Shown in pieces: positions 1 to 7,776 of a DNA stretch of 64,000 bases. A model generated the notes under the pieces. That model saw only the letters and a list, made by a program, of their open reading frames with translations. It made no database searches and was not told the DNA's origin. Each line of letters begins with the position of its first letter. Within the stretch, counting starts at the first letter, position 1. A program made the translations under genes and the position numbers. Source of the DNA: Paenibacillus sp. (lineage in GTDB: Bacteria; Bacillota; Bacilli; Paenibacillales; Paenibacillaceae); NCBI GenBank assembly GCA_017512705.1, contig JAFWEX010000130.1:62001-126000 (forward strand), read 5' to 3'.

Positions 1-570
1 ATCTCGAACAAAGACTATACTCGTACCGTGATGCTGATGCTGGCAGGAACATTCATCATCCTGGTGATCTTGCTTCGTTCGGTCATCATGCCGATTTATC
101 TCATTATTTCACTGCTGCTTGCGTACTTCACATCGATGGCACTCACTGAAGTGGTCTTTGTGAATATCATGGGCTATGCCGGAATCAGTTGGGTTACGCC
201 TTTCTTTGGATTCGTGATGCTGATTGCGCTGGGTGTGGATTATAGCATTTTCCTGATGGACCGTTTCAACGAAAACAAAGGCATGAGAGTACAGGACGCG
301 ATATTATACGCGATGAAAAACATGGGAACCGTGATCTTGTCCGCAGCTGTCATTCTAAGCGGAACATTCGCTGCGATGTATCCGTCAGGGGTGCTCTCCA
401 TGATGCAAATCGCTACTGTTGTGCTTAGTGGTCTGATTCTGTATTCCCTGTTATTCCTACCATTCTTCGTCCCTGTGATGGTGAAGATGTTCGGGCAGGC
501 CAACTGGTGGCCATTCCGGAATAAGGAACAGTCAGAATCCAACGATTCGAATCATACGGTAGGCATGTAA
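1..570 (+). CDS. MMPL/RND-family transporter, C-terminal fragment
   Basis: The frame is open from the first base, so the gene starts left of the window and only the last 189 codons are visible. They contain several long hydrophobic segments and the motif GVDYSIFLMDRF, typical of the last membrane block of MMPL proteins (actinobacterial MmpL and Bacillus YdfJ/YdgH relatives). The tail after the final helix is short, polar and cytoplasmic-looking. MMPL proteins are proton-driven exporters of lipids or hydrophobic compounds; the substrate here cannot be inferred. A hairpin terminator follows directly. Confidence 0.85.
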   Translation: MSNKDYTRTVMLMLAGTFIILVILLRSVIMPIYLIISLLLAYFTSMALTEVVFVNIMGYAGISWVTPFFGFVMLIALGVDYSIFLMDRFNENKGMRVQDAILYAMKNMGTVILSAAVILSGTFAAMYPSGVLSMMQIATVVLSGLILYSLLFLPFFVPVMVKMFGQANWWPFRNKEQSESNDSNHTVGM

Positions 571-587
571 TAATAGTATATTGAATA

Positions 588-629
588 GAAAGCAGGCTCT
601 GCCGCATCATGCGGTGGGGCTTTCTTTTT
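588..629 (+). terminator. Intrinsic terminator after the MMPL gene
   Basis: GAAAGC and GCTTTC arms enclose an inner CCGCAT/ATGCGG stem, followed by a T run. It sits 18 bases after the MMPL stop codon. Confidence 0.8.
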
Positions 630-760
630 GTTCACAATAAAAGGTTGAAAGAGAGGTGTCTGCCTAAGGACAATATCCCGCGCTCTGCTAGATGGATCGT
701 CATAAGATATAGGGCAGTTCATTATTGATCAGGGAGATCAAGATAGAGAGGGGCGGCGGG

Positions 761-1387
761 ATGGTATATCGTTATGTGGCTATAGGAGATTCTTTGACGG
801 TAGGTACGGGTGCTTTACTCGGAACCGGTTTTGTTCCAATCTATCGCCGTATGGCGGAAATGAACCTTCGAACATTTGTATCGATGGAGAATCTAGGGGT
901 AATTGGTCTAACGACGGGAGAACTGTTGCAGATGCTCAATGTCCACCCCCGCGTGCGTCAGGCGTTACGCGAAGCCGATATCATTACGGTTTCTATTGGA
1001 GGTAACGACCTGATCCGCACATTTAAAGCTAGCGGTGGTATTCCAAGTGCCAGTAAAATGACGCAGGTACTGGGTGAAACACGTCATCATGTATCCCAGG
1101 TAATGAGACAAATTCGGCAGTTAAAAGGAGATCATAAATACTTTGTTCGCTCCATCGGATTGTACAACCCATACCCGCAATCAACGGAAGCGGCATATTG
1201 GGTGCGACAGTACAATTCTTATCTGAATAGTGCGGGATCAGGTTACTATGCGTGTGCACAGGTGTACGATCGATTTGCTGGTCGGGAGAGAGAATTGCTG
1301 TTCTGGGATAGAGTTCATCCCAATGCAAGGGGATATCGAGTGATTGCAGAGCAATTGAATCGAACCGGGTATGCCCCAATGGTGTGA
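761..1387 (+). CDS. SGNH/GDSL-type esterase or lipase
   Basis: A 208-residue SGNH hydrolase. Block I is AIGDSLTVGTG with the nucleophile Ser near residue 9, block II has the Gly of ENLGVIGLTT, block III is SIGGNDL and block V is DRVHPNARG with the catalytic Asp and His. The family hydrolyses ester bonds in lipids or acetylated sugars; the substrate is unknown. No signal peptide is visible, so it is probably cytoplasmic. I chose the ATG preceded by the purine-rich GAGAGGGGCGGCGGG; an in-frame ATT at 725 is a less likely start. A phosphotransferase-type gene follows after 26 bases. Confidence 0.85.
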   Translation: MVYRYVAIGDSLTVGTGALLGTGFVPIYRRMAEMNLRTFVSMENLGVIGLTTGELLQMLNVHPRVRQALREADIITVSIGGNDLIRTFKASGGIPSASKMTQVLGETRHHVSQVMRQIRQLKGDHKYFVRSIGLYNPYPQSTEAAYWVRQYNSYLNSAGSGYYACAQVYDRFAGRERELLFWDRVHPNARGYRVIAEQLNRTGYAPMV

Positions 1388-1413
1388 GGTTTGATGAAGA
1401 CTAGACCCGTCAT

Positions 1414-2592
1414 ATGACTTCCGATATGATGGAAGAGTTAAATCAAATTATCGTAACAGAGGGGTTAAAACGAGTGTCTAACAATCAGCACAATTCTCTT
1501 CTTCCGTATGAGCAGCAATTGATTTCTGACGTCTTAACCTTGTACGGCTTCACATCAGCGTGGCAAGGTGAGCGGAGCAAGAGTGGGATGAACAATTCTA
1601 CCTTTATACTTCACACAAGCGAAGCGGATTATATTATGAGACAATACGAAACACATAATGATCAAGCGAAGATAGCTTTTGAACATGGCGTGCTTACTGC
1701 ACTGTCTAATACAGACTTCGAGCTAGAATCACCTGAACCTGTCCTTCCTTTATCGACTGGGAACGAGGACGAGGAAATAGATCATGGATCGAAGAGAAGT
1801 AAGAACTTGGTTCAAGGGAGTAAGCAGACTTACCAAACCATACGAGATCTTGGCACAGGGGCGGACAAAATCGTAGCTTTGTTCCGTTTCCTGGAAGGTG
1901 TCAATCCAGTATGGGATTCTCCCGAGCAATTATTTTTATTAGGGCGAGCAGCAGGTCAGCTGTCATCAGCACTTGCCAAGCTGGAATTGGAACTTGACCC
2001 AGTTTATCCACCCTATTACCGCATTGACGAAGCATATCCTCTATGTACACCAGTCCGGTTATTGGAATGGTGTGCTTCTCCGCCGGACACACTGGCAGCT
2101 TGTGCAGAGGAGTTAAGGCAACTTCAGCATGAACTGCCACGTTTGTTTGAGGCCTTGCGCGGAATGGAGCAGCTTCCACATCAACTCGTACATGGCGATG
2201 TGAACGCATCGAATGTACTGGTGGATCAGGAAGGAACGATGAGTGCCATTCTTGACTTTGAGTTCGCCACTTGGGATTTGCGGGTCATGGAGTTAGCCGT
2301 TCCGATGTCTGACATGCTGACGATGGACAAGAGCGAAGAATGGATGTGGCAGGCGCAGGCTTATCTGATTCGGGGGTTTCGAGAGAAGGTCGAACTGACT
2401 GATGAAGAGTTGAAAGCGATACCTCAATTGATCTTGCTGCGAAGTTTGGACGTTGTGATGCACTTTATCAGCCGGATGGTGGAAGGGACAGATGAGCCGG
2501 AAGTGGCTGTGCAGCAGATTATCAAACTGAAGCAGCGGATCGACTGGATGCACCGGAATGAGGAGCAATTACGCGAATTGTTAACGAAATAA
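1414..2592 (+). CDS. Phosphotransferase-fold protein (APH / homoserine kinase II type)
   Basis: A 392-residue protein with the aminoglycoside-phosphotransferase fold. The catalytic loop is LVHGDVNASNVLV and the metal-binding segment is ILDFEFATWD, near residues 265-295. Such proteins phosphorylate small molecules (homoserine, choline, antibiotics) or are spore-associated relatives such as YutH/CotS; the substrate cannot be assigned. Residues 110-140 form a charged insertion. No clear ribosome site precedes the first ATG, and an in-frame ATG pair at 1426/1429 is an alternative start. It probably shares a transcript with the upstream esterase. Confidence 0.75.
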   Translation: MTSDMMEELNQIIVTEGLKRVSNNQHNSLLPYEQQLISDVLTLYGFTSAWQGERSKSGMNNSTFILHTSEADYIMRQYETHNDQAKIAFEHGVLTALSNTDFELESPEPVLPLSTGNEDEEIDHGSKRSKNLVQGSKQTYQTIRDLGTGADKIVALFRFLEGVNPVWDSPEQLFLLGRAAGQLSSALAKLELELDPVYPPYYRIDEAYPLCTPVRLLEWCASPPDTLAACAEELRQLQHELPRLFEALRGMEQLPHQLVHGDVNASNVLVDQEGTMSAILDFEFATWDLRVMELAVPMSDMLTMDKSEEWMWQAQAYLIRGFREKVELTDEELKAIPQLILLRSLDVVMHFISRMVEGTDEPEVAVQQIIKLKQRIDWMHRNEEQLRELLTK

Positions 2593-2610
2593 CAGGAGTT
2601 TGAAGTATAT

Positions 2611-2660
2611 AAAGTGCACTAATTCTGCTTCTCGTTGGAGAGCGGCAATTAGTGCACTTT
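2611..2660. terminator. Inverted repeat between convergent genes
   Basis: Perfect 14-base arms (AAAGTGCACTAATT and its complement) enclose a 22-base loop. The repeat lies between the ends of two convergent genes, so a bidirectional terminator is likely, although no long T run follows. Confidence 0.6.
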
Positions 2661-2711
2661 ATAATTTAACAAAACATATAATGGCATATTTACATACGGG
2701 AGTATTTCAAC

Positions 2712-3389
2712 CTACAGCGCCCGTTTGCGGAACCAACTGCGTACAGCCCAACGCCGTTCTTGGCGTTTTTTATATTTTGGCAGAGAACGGTACACATTCA
2801 GCGATTGATCATATGCCTGCTTGGCATCTTCATTACGCCCCAGCGAACGATAAACCGAGCCCAGCAGATAAAAAGCCTCACTGGAAGAGGAGTGAATCTC
2901 CTGGAATTGCTGCACATAACGAAGTGCTTTGTCGCGATCTGTATCCTTGAAGGCTGTAGCCAGATTCAGATAAGGCTGTCCATACTTGACTCTGGGGTTA
3001 ATCTCTAGTGCATGTAAAATATGACGTTCGCCTTCCGGTACCTTGCCAAGATACATTTCGGTTGTGCCCAGAGCTTCCCAGTATTCAGCTGATTGTTCGT
3101 AAGGACGCTCCAATTCAAGTAACAAGGCGTGTGCTTCATTGTAGCGTTTGCGCTCGATGAGCAGTCTGGCGAGCTCCAACTTGGAAGATACTTCATTTGG
3201 GTTCAGTACGAGCTGCTGCTTCAGCCGCGAAATGTTACGCATGCGTTTGAGAGGTTTCATGAAGCTTGGAAATATGCCAACAAAGCGACGATCCAGAACA
3301 TACAGAATGACGAGCAGAATTAGAATGGCAAGGAACGGATTGCCGATGATCTGCCACAACACACCAAAAAGTAGAAATTTAATTATCAC
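2712..3389 (-). CDS. Membrane-anchored TPR-repeat protein
   Basis: A 225-residue protein. A hydrophobic N-terminal region (about residues 1-28, FLLFGVLWQII onward) is followed by a basic linker and tetratricopeptide-like helical pairs (SSKLELARLLIERKRYNEA, AEYWEALGTTEMYLG, SEAFYLLGSVYRSLGR). TPR domains are protein-binding scaffolds, here on the cytoplasmic face of the membrane; the partner is unknown. I chose the GTG at 3389 because GGAG lies 8 bases upstream. The frame stays open to ATG codons at 3455 and 3473 through a hexamer repeat, so a start up to 28 codons longer is possible. Confidence 0.7.
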   Translation of the reverse strand: MIIKFLLFGVLWQIIGNPFLAILILLVILYVLDRRFVGIFPSFMKPLKRMRNISRLKQQLVLNPNEVSSKLELARLLIERKRYNEAHALLLELERPYEQSAEYWEALGTTEMYLGKVPEGERHILHALEINPRVKYGQPYLNLATAFKDTDRDKALRYVQQFQEIHSSSSEAFYLLGSVYRSLGRNEDAKQAYDQSLNVYRSLPKYKKRQERRWAVRSWFRKRAL

Positions 3390-3420
3390 AGGTTCAACTC
3401 CAGTATCATTTTGATCTTGT

Positions 3421-3456
3421 TTCACATTCACATTCATATTCATATTCATATACATA
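3421..3456. repeat. Hexanucleotide tandem repeat, six copies
   Basis: Six imperfect 6-base units on the + strand: TTCACA twice, TTCATA three times, TACATA once. They lie just before the chosen start of the TPR gene and, read on the minus strand, give a run of in-frame ATG codons. Confidence 0.8.
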
Positions 3457-3515
3457 GAAGCCTTGAACATCATACCATATCCTTCTTTGTAAAAATATGT
3501 CCAACGCTCTTCATT

Positions 3516-4394
3516 TCAGTGCGCACGTGCCATGGTTCTTCGGTATGCGGCCGGTGTAGTGCCTGTCAGTTTTTTGAACTGTCTATAAAAATGAGGGAGA
3601 CTATCAAAGCCGCAAGCATCTGCAACAGCAGCCATCGTTTCATCCCCTTGCAAGAGATGGTCTTTAGCCATAATGACTCTGCGAGCCAGGACATAATCTG
3701 TTAAAGTCATCCCGGTGTATCTCTTAAAAGCACGGCTAAAATGCGCCGGAGACACAGCAGCTTGTTGTGCAAGCTCGGGTAAGGATAAACTGCTTTGCAG
3801 TTTATGATCAAGGTCAGACAGGATGGAGGAGAGCCATGCTGGAGCAGGTAGTGACGTTGTAGCATGAGCCGGTCCGGCAGCAGCTTCCAATCGTTCCAGG
3901 AAAATAAGCAGGAGCTGTAGGCGAAGCAGCGCGGCGTGAGAACTCAGATGATGGTCTGAACGGAACTCGGCATGAATATCGTCAATAAGGGCAGATATTT
4001 GTTCTCGTTCCTTATAGTTCAGGTGCCTTTTGTATACTCGTCGTTTGCGGCATCGTTCAAATGGGTGCAGCAGAGAGGAAGAAATGCCACCGGCAGTCGA
4101 AGCCAGTAACCCCGGACTGAAGAACAGAGCGGATGAGGTCACCGGATTGCCCGCATCCGGTAACGCACGGTGCACAGTGCTACCAGGGATGAGAAATAAA
4201 TCTCCCTCCTGCATATTTTCAAGTCCTGTATCGATAAAAATACTCCCTTGTCCCCGATAAACATAGATAATCTCATGCCAGTCATGTAGATGATCCGGCA
4301 GCTCATTTTGCGGAGATTTGGTATCACTGTAGACAAGACGGAACGGTGCACCCGATTCGGTCTGAATGGTCGTACGTACTGGTGAATGTTCCAT
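3516..4394 (-). CDS. AraC-family transcriptional regulator with cupin sensor domain
   Basis: A 292-residue regulator. The N-terminal half is cupin-like (HLHDWHEIIYVYRGQGS, then GDLFLIPGSTVHRA). The C-terminal ~100 residues hold two helix-turn-helix motifs of the AraC type (SLPELAQQAAVSPAHFSRAF and VADACGFDSLPHFYRQFKK, ending TPAAYRR). The ATG at 4394 is preceded by AAAGGAG at good spacing, which beats the longer in-frame start at 4445. It is divergent from uxaB-uxaA across about 190 bases, so a role in sensing uronates and controlling that pair is a reasonable inference from position only. Confidence 0.88.
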   Translation of the reverse strand: MEHSPVRTTIQTESGAPFRLVYSDTKSPQNELPDHLHDWHEIIYVYRGQGSIFIDTGLENMQEGDLFLIPGSTVHRALPDAGNPVTSSALFFSPGLLASTAGGISSSLLHPFERCRKRRVYKRHLNYKEREQISALIDDIHAEFRSDHHLSSHAALLRLQLLLIFLERLEAAAGPAHATTSLPAPAWLSSILSDLDHKLQSSLSLPELAQQAAVSPAHFSRAFKRYTGMTLTDYVLARRVIMAKDHLLQGDETMAAVADACGFDSLPHFYRQFKKLTGTTPAAYRRTMARAH

Positions 4395-4507
4395 AGGGAC
4401 TCCTTTGGAGACAAATGTCTCATGTAAGATGTCAATTCTGATCAAGAAAGAGTATATTTAACGCAATATAAGCAATTTAATTTACTTTTATTGATGATAC
4501 AATGAAT

Positions 4508-4521
4508 TTAAAGCGTTTACA
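4508..4521 (+). promoter_or_regulatory. Candidate cre (CcpA) site before uxaB
   Basis: TTAAAGCGTTTACA matches the catabolite-response consensus TGWAARCGYTWNCW at 13 of 14 positions. It lies about 65 bases before uxaB and directly after a possible -10 (TACAAT at 4498-4503), a layout suited to repression when better sugars are present. Confidence 0.65.
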
Positions 4522-4587
4522 ATAAAAGGGTGCCAGCTTTCAAGGTTTGCATTCTGAGTTGTTCAATAATCGGTGAGGTGAGTGTTC

Positions 4588-6114
4588 ATGTCCGCAAGCA
4601 CAAAGCGACCAAGATTAAAGCTACATCTACTCGGCAATGATAGTCAGCGCAAATGCAAAGAAATGATAGAACGTCCTGTCAAAGTTCTGCAGATCGGGGA
4701 AGGCAATTTTTTACGGGGATTTGCGGATTGGATGCTTCATGAGAGTGCTCGGCAAGGGAAGTTCCATGGTAGTGTGGCCGTAACTCAGCCTCGACCTGGC
4801 GGCAAGGCCAAGCTGGAGCAGATTCGTGATCAGGATGGATTATATACGATGATTACGCGTGGTCTCTCGGAAGGCAAACGTGTGGAACGTACGGAGATGA
4901 TTTCTATTTTCTCTCAATGTATTAATCCGTATGAGGAGTGGCAGACGTTTCTGGAGCTTGCTGAGTTGCCTTCGCTTGAATTTGTTATTTCGAATACGAC
5001 CGAATCGGGCTTGAAATATATAGCATCAGACTATATCCCGGGGGAGCCGGTTCAATCGTTTCCTGGTAAACTGACCGTTTTCCTGCACCAGCGGTATGTT
5101 CGCTTTAGCGGAGATCCTTCCAGAGGACTGATCCACCTGCCATGTGAGTTGCTGGAGGGCAATGGTGATGTTTTGCGAGAGTGTGTGTTACGTCATAGTG
5201 AAGATTTCGGATACTCGGACAGTTTCCGTTCGTGGATTGAACATCATAATCTGTTTCTGAATAATCTCGTAGATCGTATTGTGACTGGGGCGACTGCCCA
5301 AGAGGAGGCGAATGCACTCGCTGAACGCTGGGGTTATGAGGATCAACTGATCAATACGGCAGAGCCTTATCATTTCTGGGCAATCCAAGGTGAGGAGTCG
5401 CTGGACAAGCGCCTTCCACTGAAACAGGCAGGACTCAATGTGCACTGGGTTAAAGATTTGAAACCCTATCAGCTACGCAAAGTGCGTATTCTGAACGGTT
5501 CACACACATTGATGTCGTCCCTAGGCTTGCTGCGCGGTAAACAACATGTTAGAGAAACGATGGAAGATCCGCAGTTCAATTCATGGATCAGGGAAGCGGT
5601 GCTGGAAGAGATAGTGCCTGCGATGGATATGCCTGAGCTAGGGCTGGAGCAATATGCGGAAGAAGTCTTTGAACGTTTCCTGAATCCATACATTGATCAC
5701 AAGTTGCAGGATATAGCACTGAATACGGCTGGTAAATTCAAAGTACGAGTGCTGCCAACCCTTCTGGCTTATGAACAGAGTCAGGGAAGCTGGCCTGAGC
5801 GGTTAATTCAAGGTTTTGCAGGATTCCTGTATTTATATCGTCCAGTGCAGACACAGGAAGGATACAAGGCAGAACTTTTAAACGGTGAATTGATTTCGTT
5901 AAGAGATGATCTGGATGTGCTGGCAGCGTTAGCGGCGCATTGGGACGGTTACGATCGCGATCACTTGAATCATGGAGTAGTGACAGAACTGGAGAAGAGG
6001 GTGGCTGCGGTGCTCTCCGATACCATGATCTGGGGAGAGAATCTGGATGCAAAAGAAGGACTGAGAGCAGCACTTGTCCATGAAATCAGTAAACTGGAAG
6101 GTGAAGAGAGATGA
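4588..6114 (+). CDS. uxaB: Tagaturonate reductase (altronate oxidoreductase)
   Basis: A 508-residue member of the mannitol-dehydrogenase/UxaB family. It reduces D-tagaturonate to D-altronate with NADH in galacturonate breakdown. VLQIGEGNFLRGFADWML near the N-terminus is the Rossmann nucleotide-binding segment of this family, and KPYQLRKVRILNGSHT in the middle is a hallmark of UxaB. Length is close to the E. coli enzyme (about 480). GAGGTGA precedes the chosen ATG by 7 bases; the GTG two codons upstream is less likely. It overlaps uxaA by 4 bases (ATGA), so the two are translationally coupled. A cre match upstream suggests catabolite control. Confidence 0.93.
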   Translation: MSASTKRPRLKLHLLGNDSQRKCKEMIERPVKVLQIGEGNFLRGFADWMLHESARQGKFHGSVAVTQPRPGGKAKLEQIRDQDGLYTMITRGLSEGKRVERTEMISIFSQCINPYEEWQTFLELAELPSLEFVISNTTESGLKYIASDYIPGEPVQSFPGKLTVFLHQRYVRFSGDPSRGLIHLPCELLEGNGDVLRECVLRHSEDFGYSDSFRSWIEHHNLFLNNLVDRIVTGATAQEEANALAERWGYEDQLINTAEPYHFWAIQGEESLDKRLPLKQAGLNVHWVKDLKPYQLRKVRILNGSHTLMSSLGLLRGKQHVRETMEDPQFNSWIREAVLEEIVPAMDMPELGLEQYAEEVFERFLNPYIDHKLQDIALNTAGKFKVRVLPTLLAYEQSQGSWPERLIQGFAGFLYLYRPVQTQEGYKAELLNGELISLRDDLDVLAALAAHWDGYDRDHLNHGVVTELEKRVAAVLSDTMIWGENLDAKEGLRAALVHEISKLEGEER

Positions 6115-7625
6115 GTACAACAAGTACAGTTCGTGATTGGATTGCCATTCAGCCTCAGGATGATGTAATCATCGCACTCCGGGATTATACGAAGGGAGAA
6201 CGCATTGACCTGCCGGACGGCAACTCGTTCGCACTGCTTGATGATGTACCGAAAGGGCATAAAATCGCTGTGCATGATCTTGCGCAGGGAGAAGATATCA
6301 TGAAATATGGTTTCTCTATCGGCATAGCTCAGGAAGCAATTGCCCAGGGAAGCTGGATACACAGCCATAATTTGAAGACAGGTCTCCATGGACTGCTTGA
6401 ATATGAATATCAGCCGGGACAACCGATGACGATAGACATGCCGCCTGAACATTTGCGAACATTTGATGGTTATTTGCGCCCGAATGGGGAAGCGGGAATT
6501 CGTAATGAGATCTGGATTGTGAATACGGTTGGTTGTATTAACAAGGTGTGTGAAGCTCTTGCTCGTATGGGGCAGGCTCAGTTCGGCAGCCGGGTTGACG
6601 GTGTCTATCATTTTCCGCATCCCTTCGGCTGTTCACAACTCGGAGATGACCTGAAATATACACAGCAGTTGCTTGCTTCCCTTGTGGAGCATCCCAACGC
6701 AGGTGGTGTTCTGGTAATGGGTCTGGGTTGTGAGAACAACCAGGTGGATCAGTTCCGTGAATGTATTGCACCAGAATATCGGGAGAAGGTACGTTTTCTC
6801 AAAGCGCAGGAGACGGAGGATGAGCTGGAAGAGGGACTGCGTTTAATGGAAGAGCTGGTTGAGTTGGTCGAACAAGAGAAACGTCAGCCACTGCCGTTGA
6901 GCAAACTGAAAATTGGCTTGAAATGTGGAGGTTCAGACGGTTTGTCTGGCATTACAGCGAATCCGCTGGTAGGTGCTGTTGCCGACTTGCTCGTTGCTGC
7001 GGGCGGAACTGCAATTCTTACAGAGGTGCCGGAGATGTTTGGTGCGGAGACCATTCTGATGAATCGGGCTACGAATGAGCATGTATTTAACGATTTGGTA
7101 GACCTCGTGAATGGCTTCAAGCAATATTTCGTGAACCATGGTCAAAATATCTATGAAAATCCATCGCCAGGTAATAAAGCAGGCGGAATTACAACACTTG
7201 AAGAGAAATCACTCGGATGTACGCAAAAGGGAGGACGTTCCTCGGTTGTCGATGTACTGCGGTACGGTAAACGAGTGACCAAAACCGGCCTGAACATTGT
7301 AGAAGCACCTGGGAATGACCTCGTTTCGGTAACAGCTTTATCTGCGGCAGGAGCACATATTGTACTGTTTACGACAGGACGCGGCACTCCTTTTGGTGGC
7401 CCGGTTCCTACGGTCAAAATTGCCACGCAATCGGATCTGGCGAATCGTAAAAAGCACTGGATCGACTTTAACGCTGGCCAGTTGCTTGAAGGACAGACGA
7501 TGGATCAGGTCAAAGAGCAGCTATTCAGTCAGATTATTGACATCGCTTCCGGTCGTGCACAGACCCTTAGTGAGCAGCACGGTTTCCGGGAGATCGCTAT
7601 CTTCAAGGACGGGGTTATACTTTAA
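6111..7625 (+). CDS. uxaA: Altronate dehydratase
   Basis: A 504-residue two-domain protein. The N-terminal SAF-like domain (about residues 1-100) is followed by the large UxaA/GarD dehydratase domain with GEAGIRNEIWIVNTVGC, GCSQLGDD, LGCENNQ, LKCGGSDGLSG and TTGRGTPFGGP. The family uses iron or manganese to convert D-altronate to 2-keto-3-deoxygluconate. With uxaB it supplies two consecutive steps of galacturonate catabolism; uronate isomerase, KDG kinase and aldolase are not in this window. The start overlaps the uxaB stop codon. Confidence 0.94.
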   Translation: MSTTSTVRDWIAIQPQDDVIIALRDYTKGERIDLPDGNSFALLDDVPKGHKIAVHDLAQGEDIMKYGFSIGIAQEAIAQGSWIHSHNLKTGLHGLLEYEYQPGQPMTIDMPPEHLRTFDGYLRPNGEAGIRNEIWIVNTVGCINKVCEALARMGQAQFGSRVDGVYHFPHPFGCSQLGDDLKYTQQLLASLVEHPNAGGVLVMGLGCENNQVDQFRECIAPEYREKVRFLKAQETEDELEEGLRLMEELVELVEQEKRQPLPLSKLKIGLKCGGSDGLSGITANPLVGAVADLLVAAGGTAILTEVPEMFGAETILMNRATNEHVFNDLVDLVNGFKQYFVNHGQNIYENPSPGNKAGGITTLEEKSLGCTQKGGRSSVVDVLRYGKRVTKTGLNIVEAPGNDLVSVTALSAAGAHIVLFTTGRGTPFGGPVPTVKIATQSDLANRKKHWIDFNAGQLLEGQTMDQVKEQLFSQIIDIASGRAQTLSEQHGFREIAIFKDGVIL

Positions 7626-7668
7626 GGGGTTATCTCTAAATCTAATCTACGTCTTGGAAAATAAAATC

Positions 7669-7720
7669 AAGACCACCCTCCGGCTGTTTACCTTAGACAG
7701 CACAGTCGGAGGGTGGTCTT
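7669..7720. terminator. Bidirectional terminator between uxaA and the GH42 gene
   Basis: Perfect 14-base arms (AAGACCACCCTCCG and its complement) surround a 24-base loop. It sits between two convergent genes, with short A/T flanks on both sides. Confidence 0.75.
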
Positions 7721-7776
7721 ATTCAGAACTAACACCTTTCACGCAGGAACAGGCGCTGCGATACAGAATGCATTGC

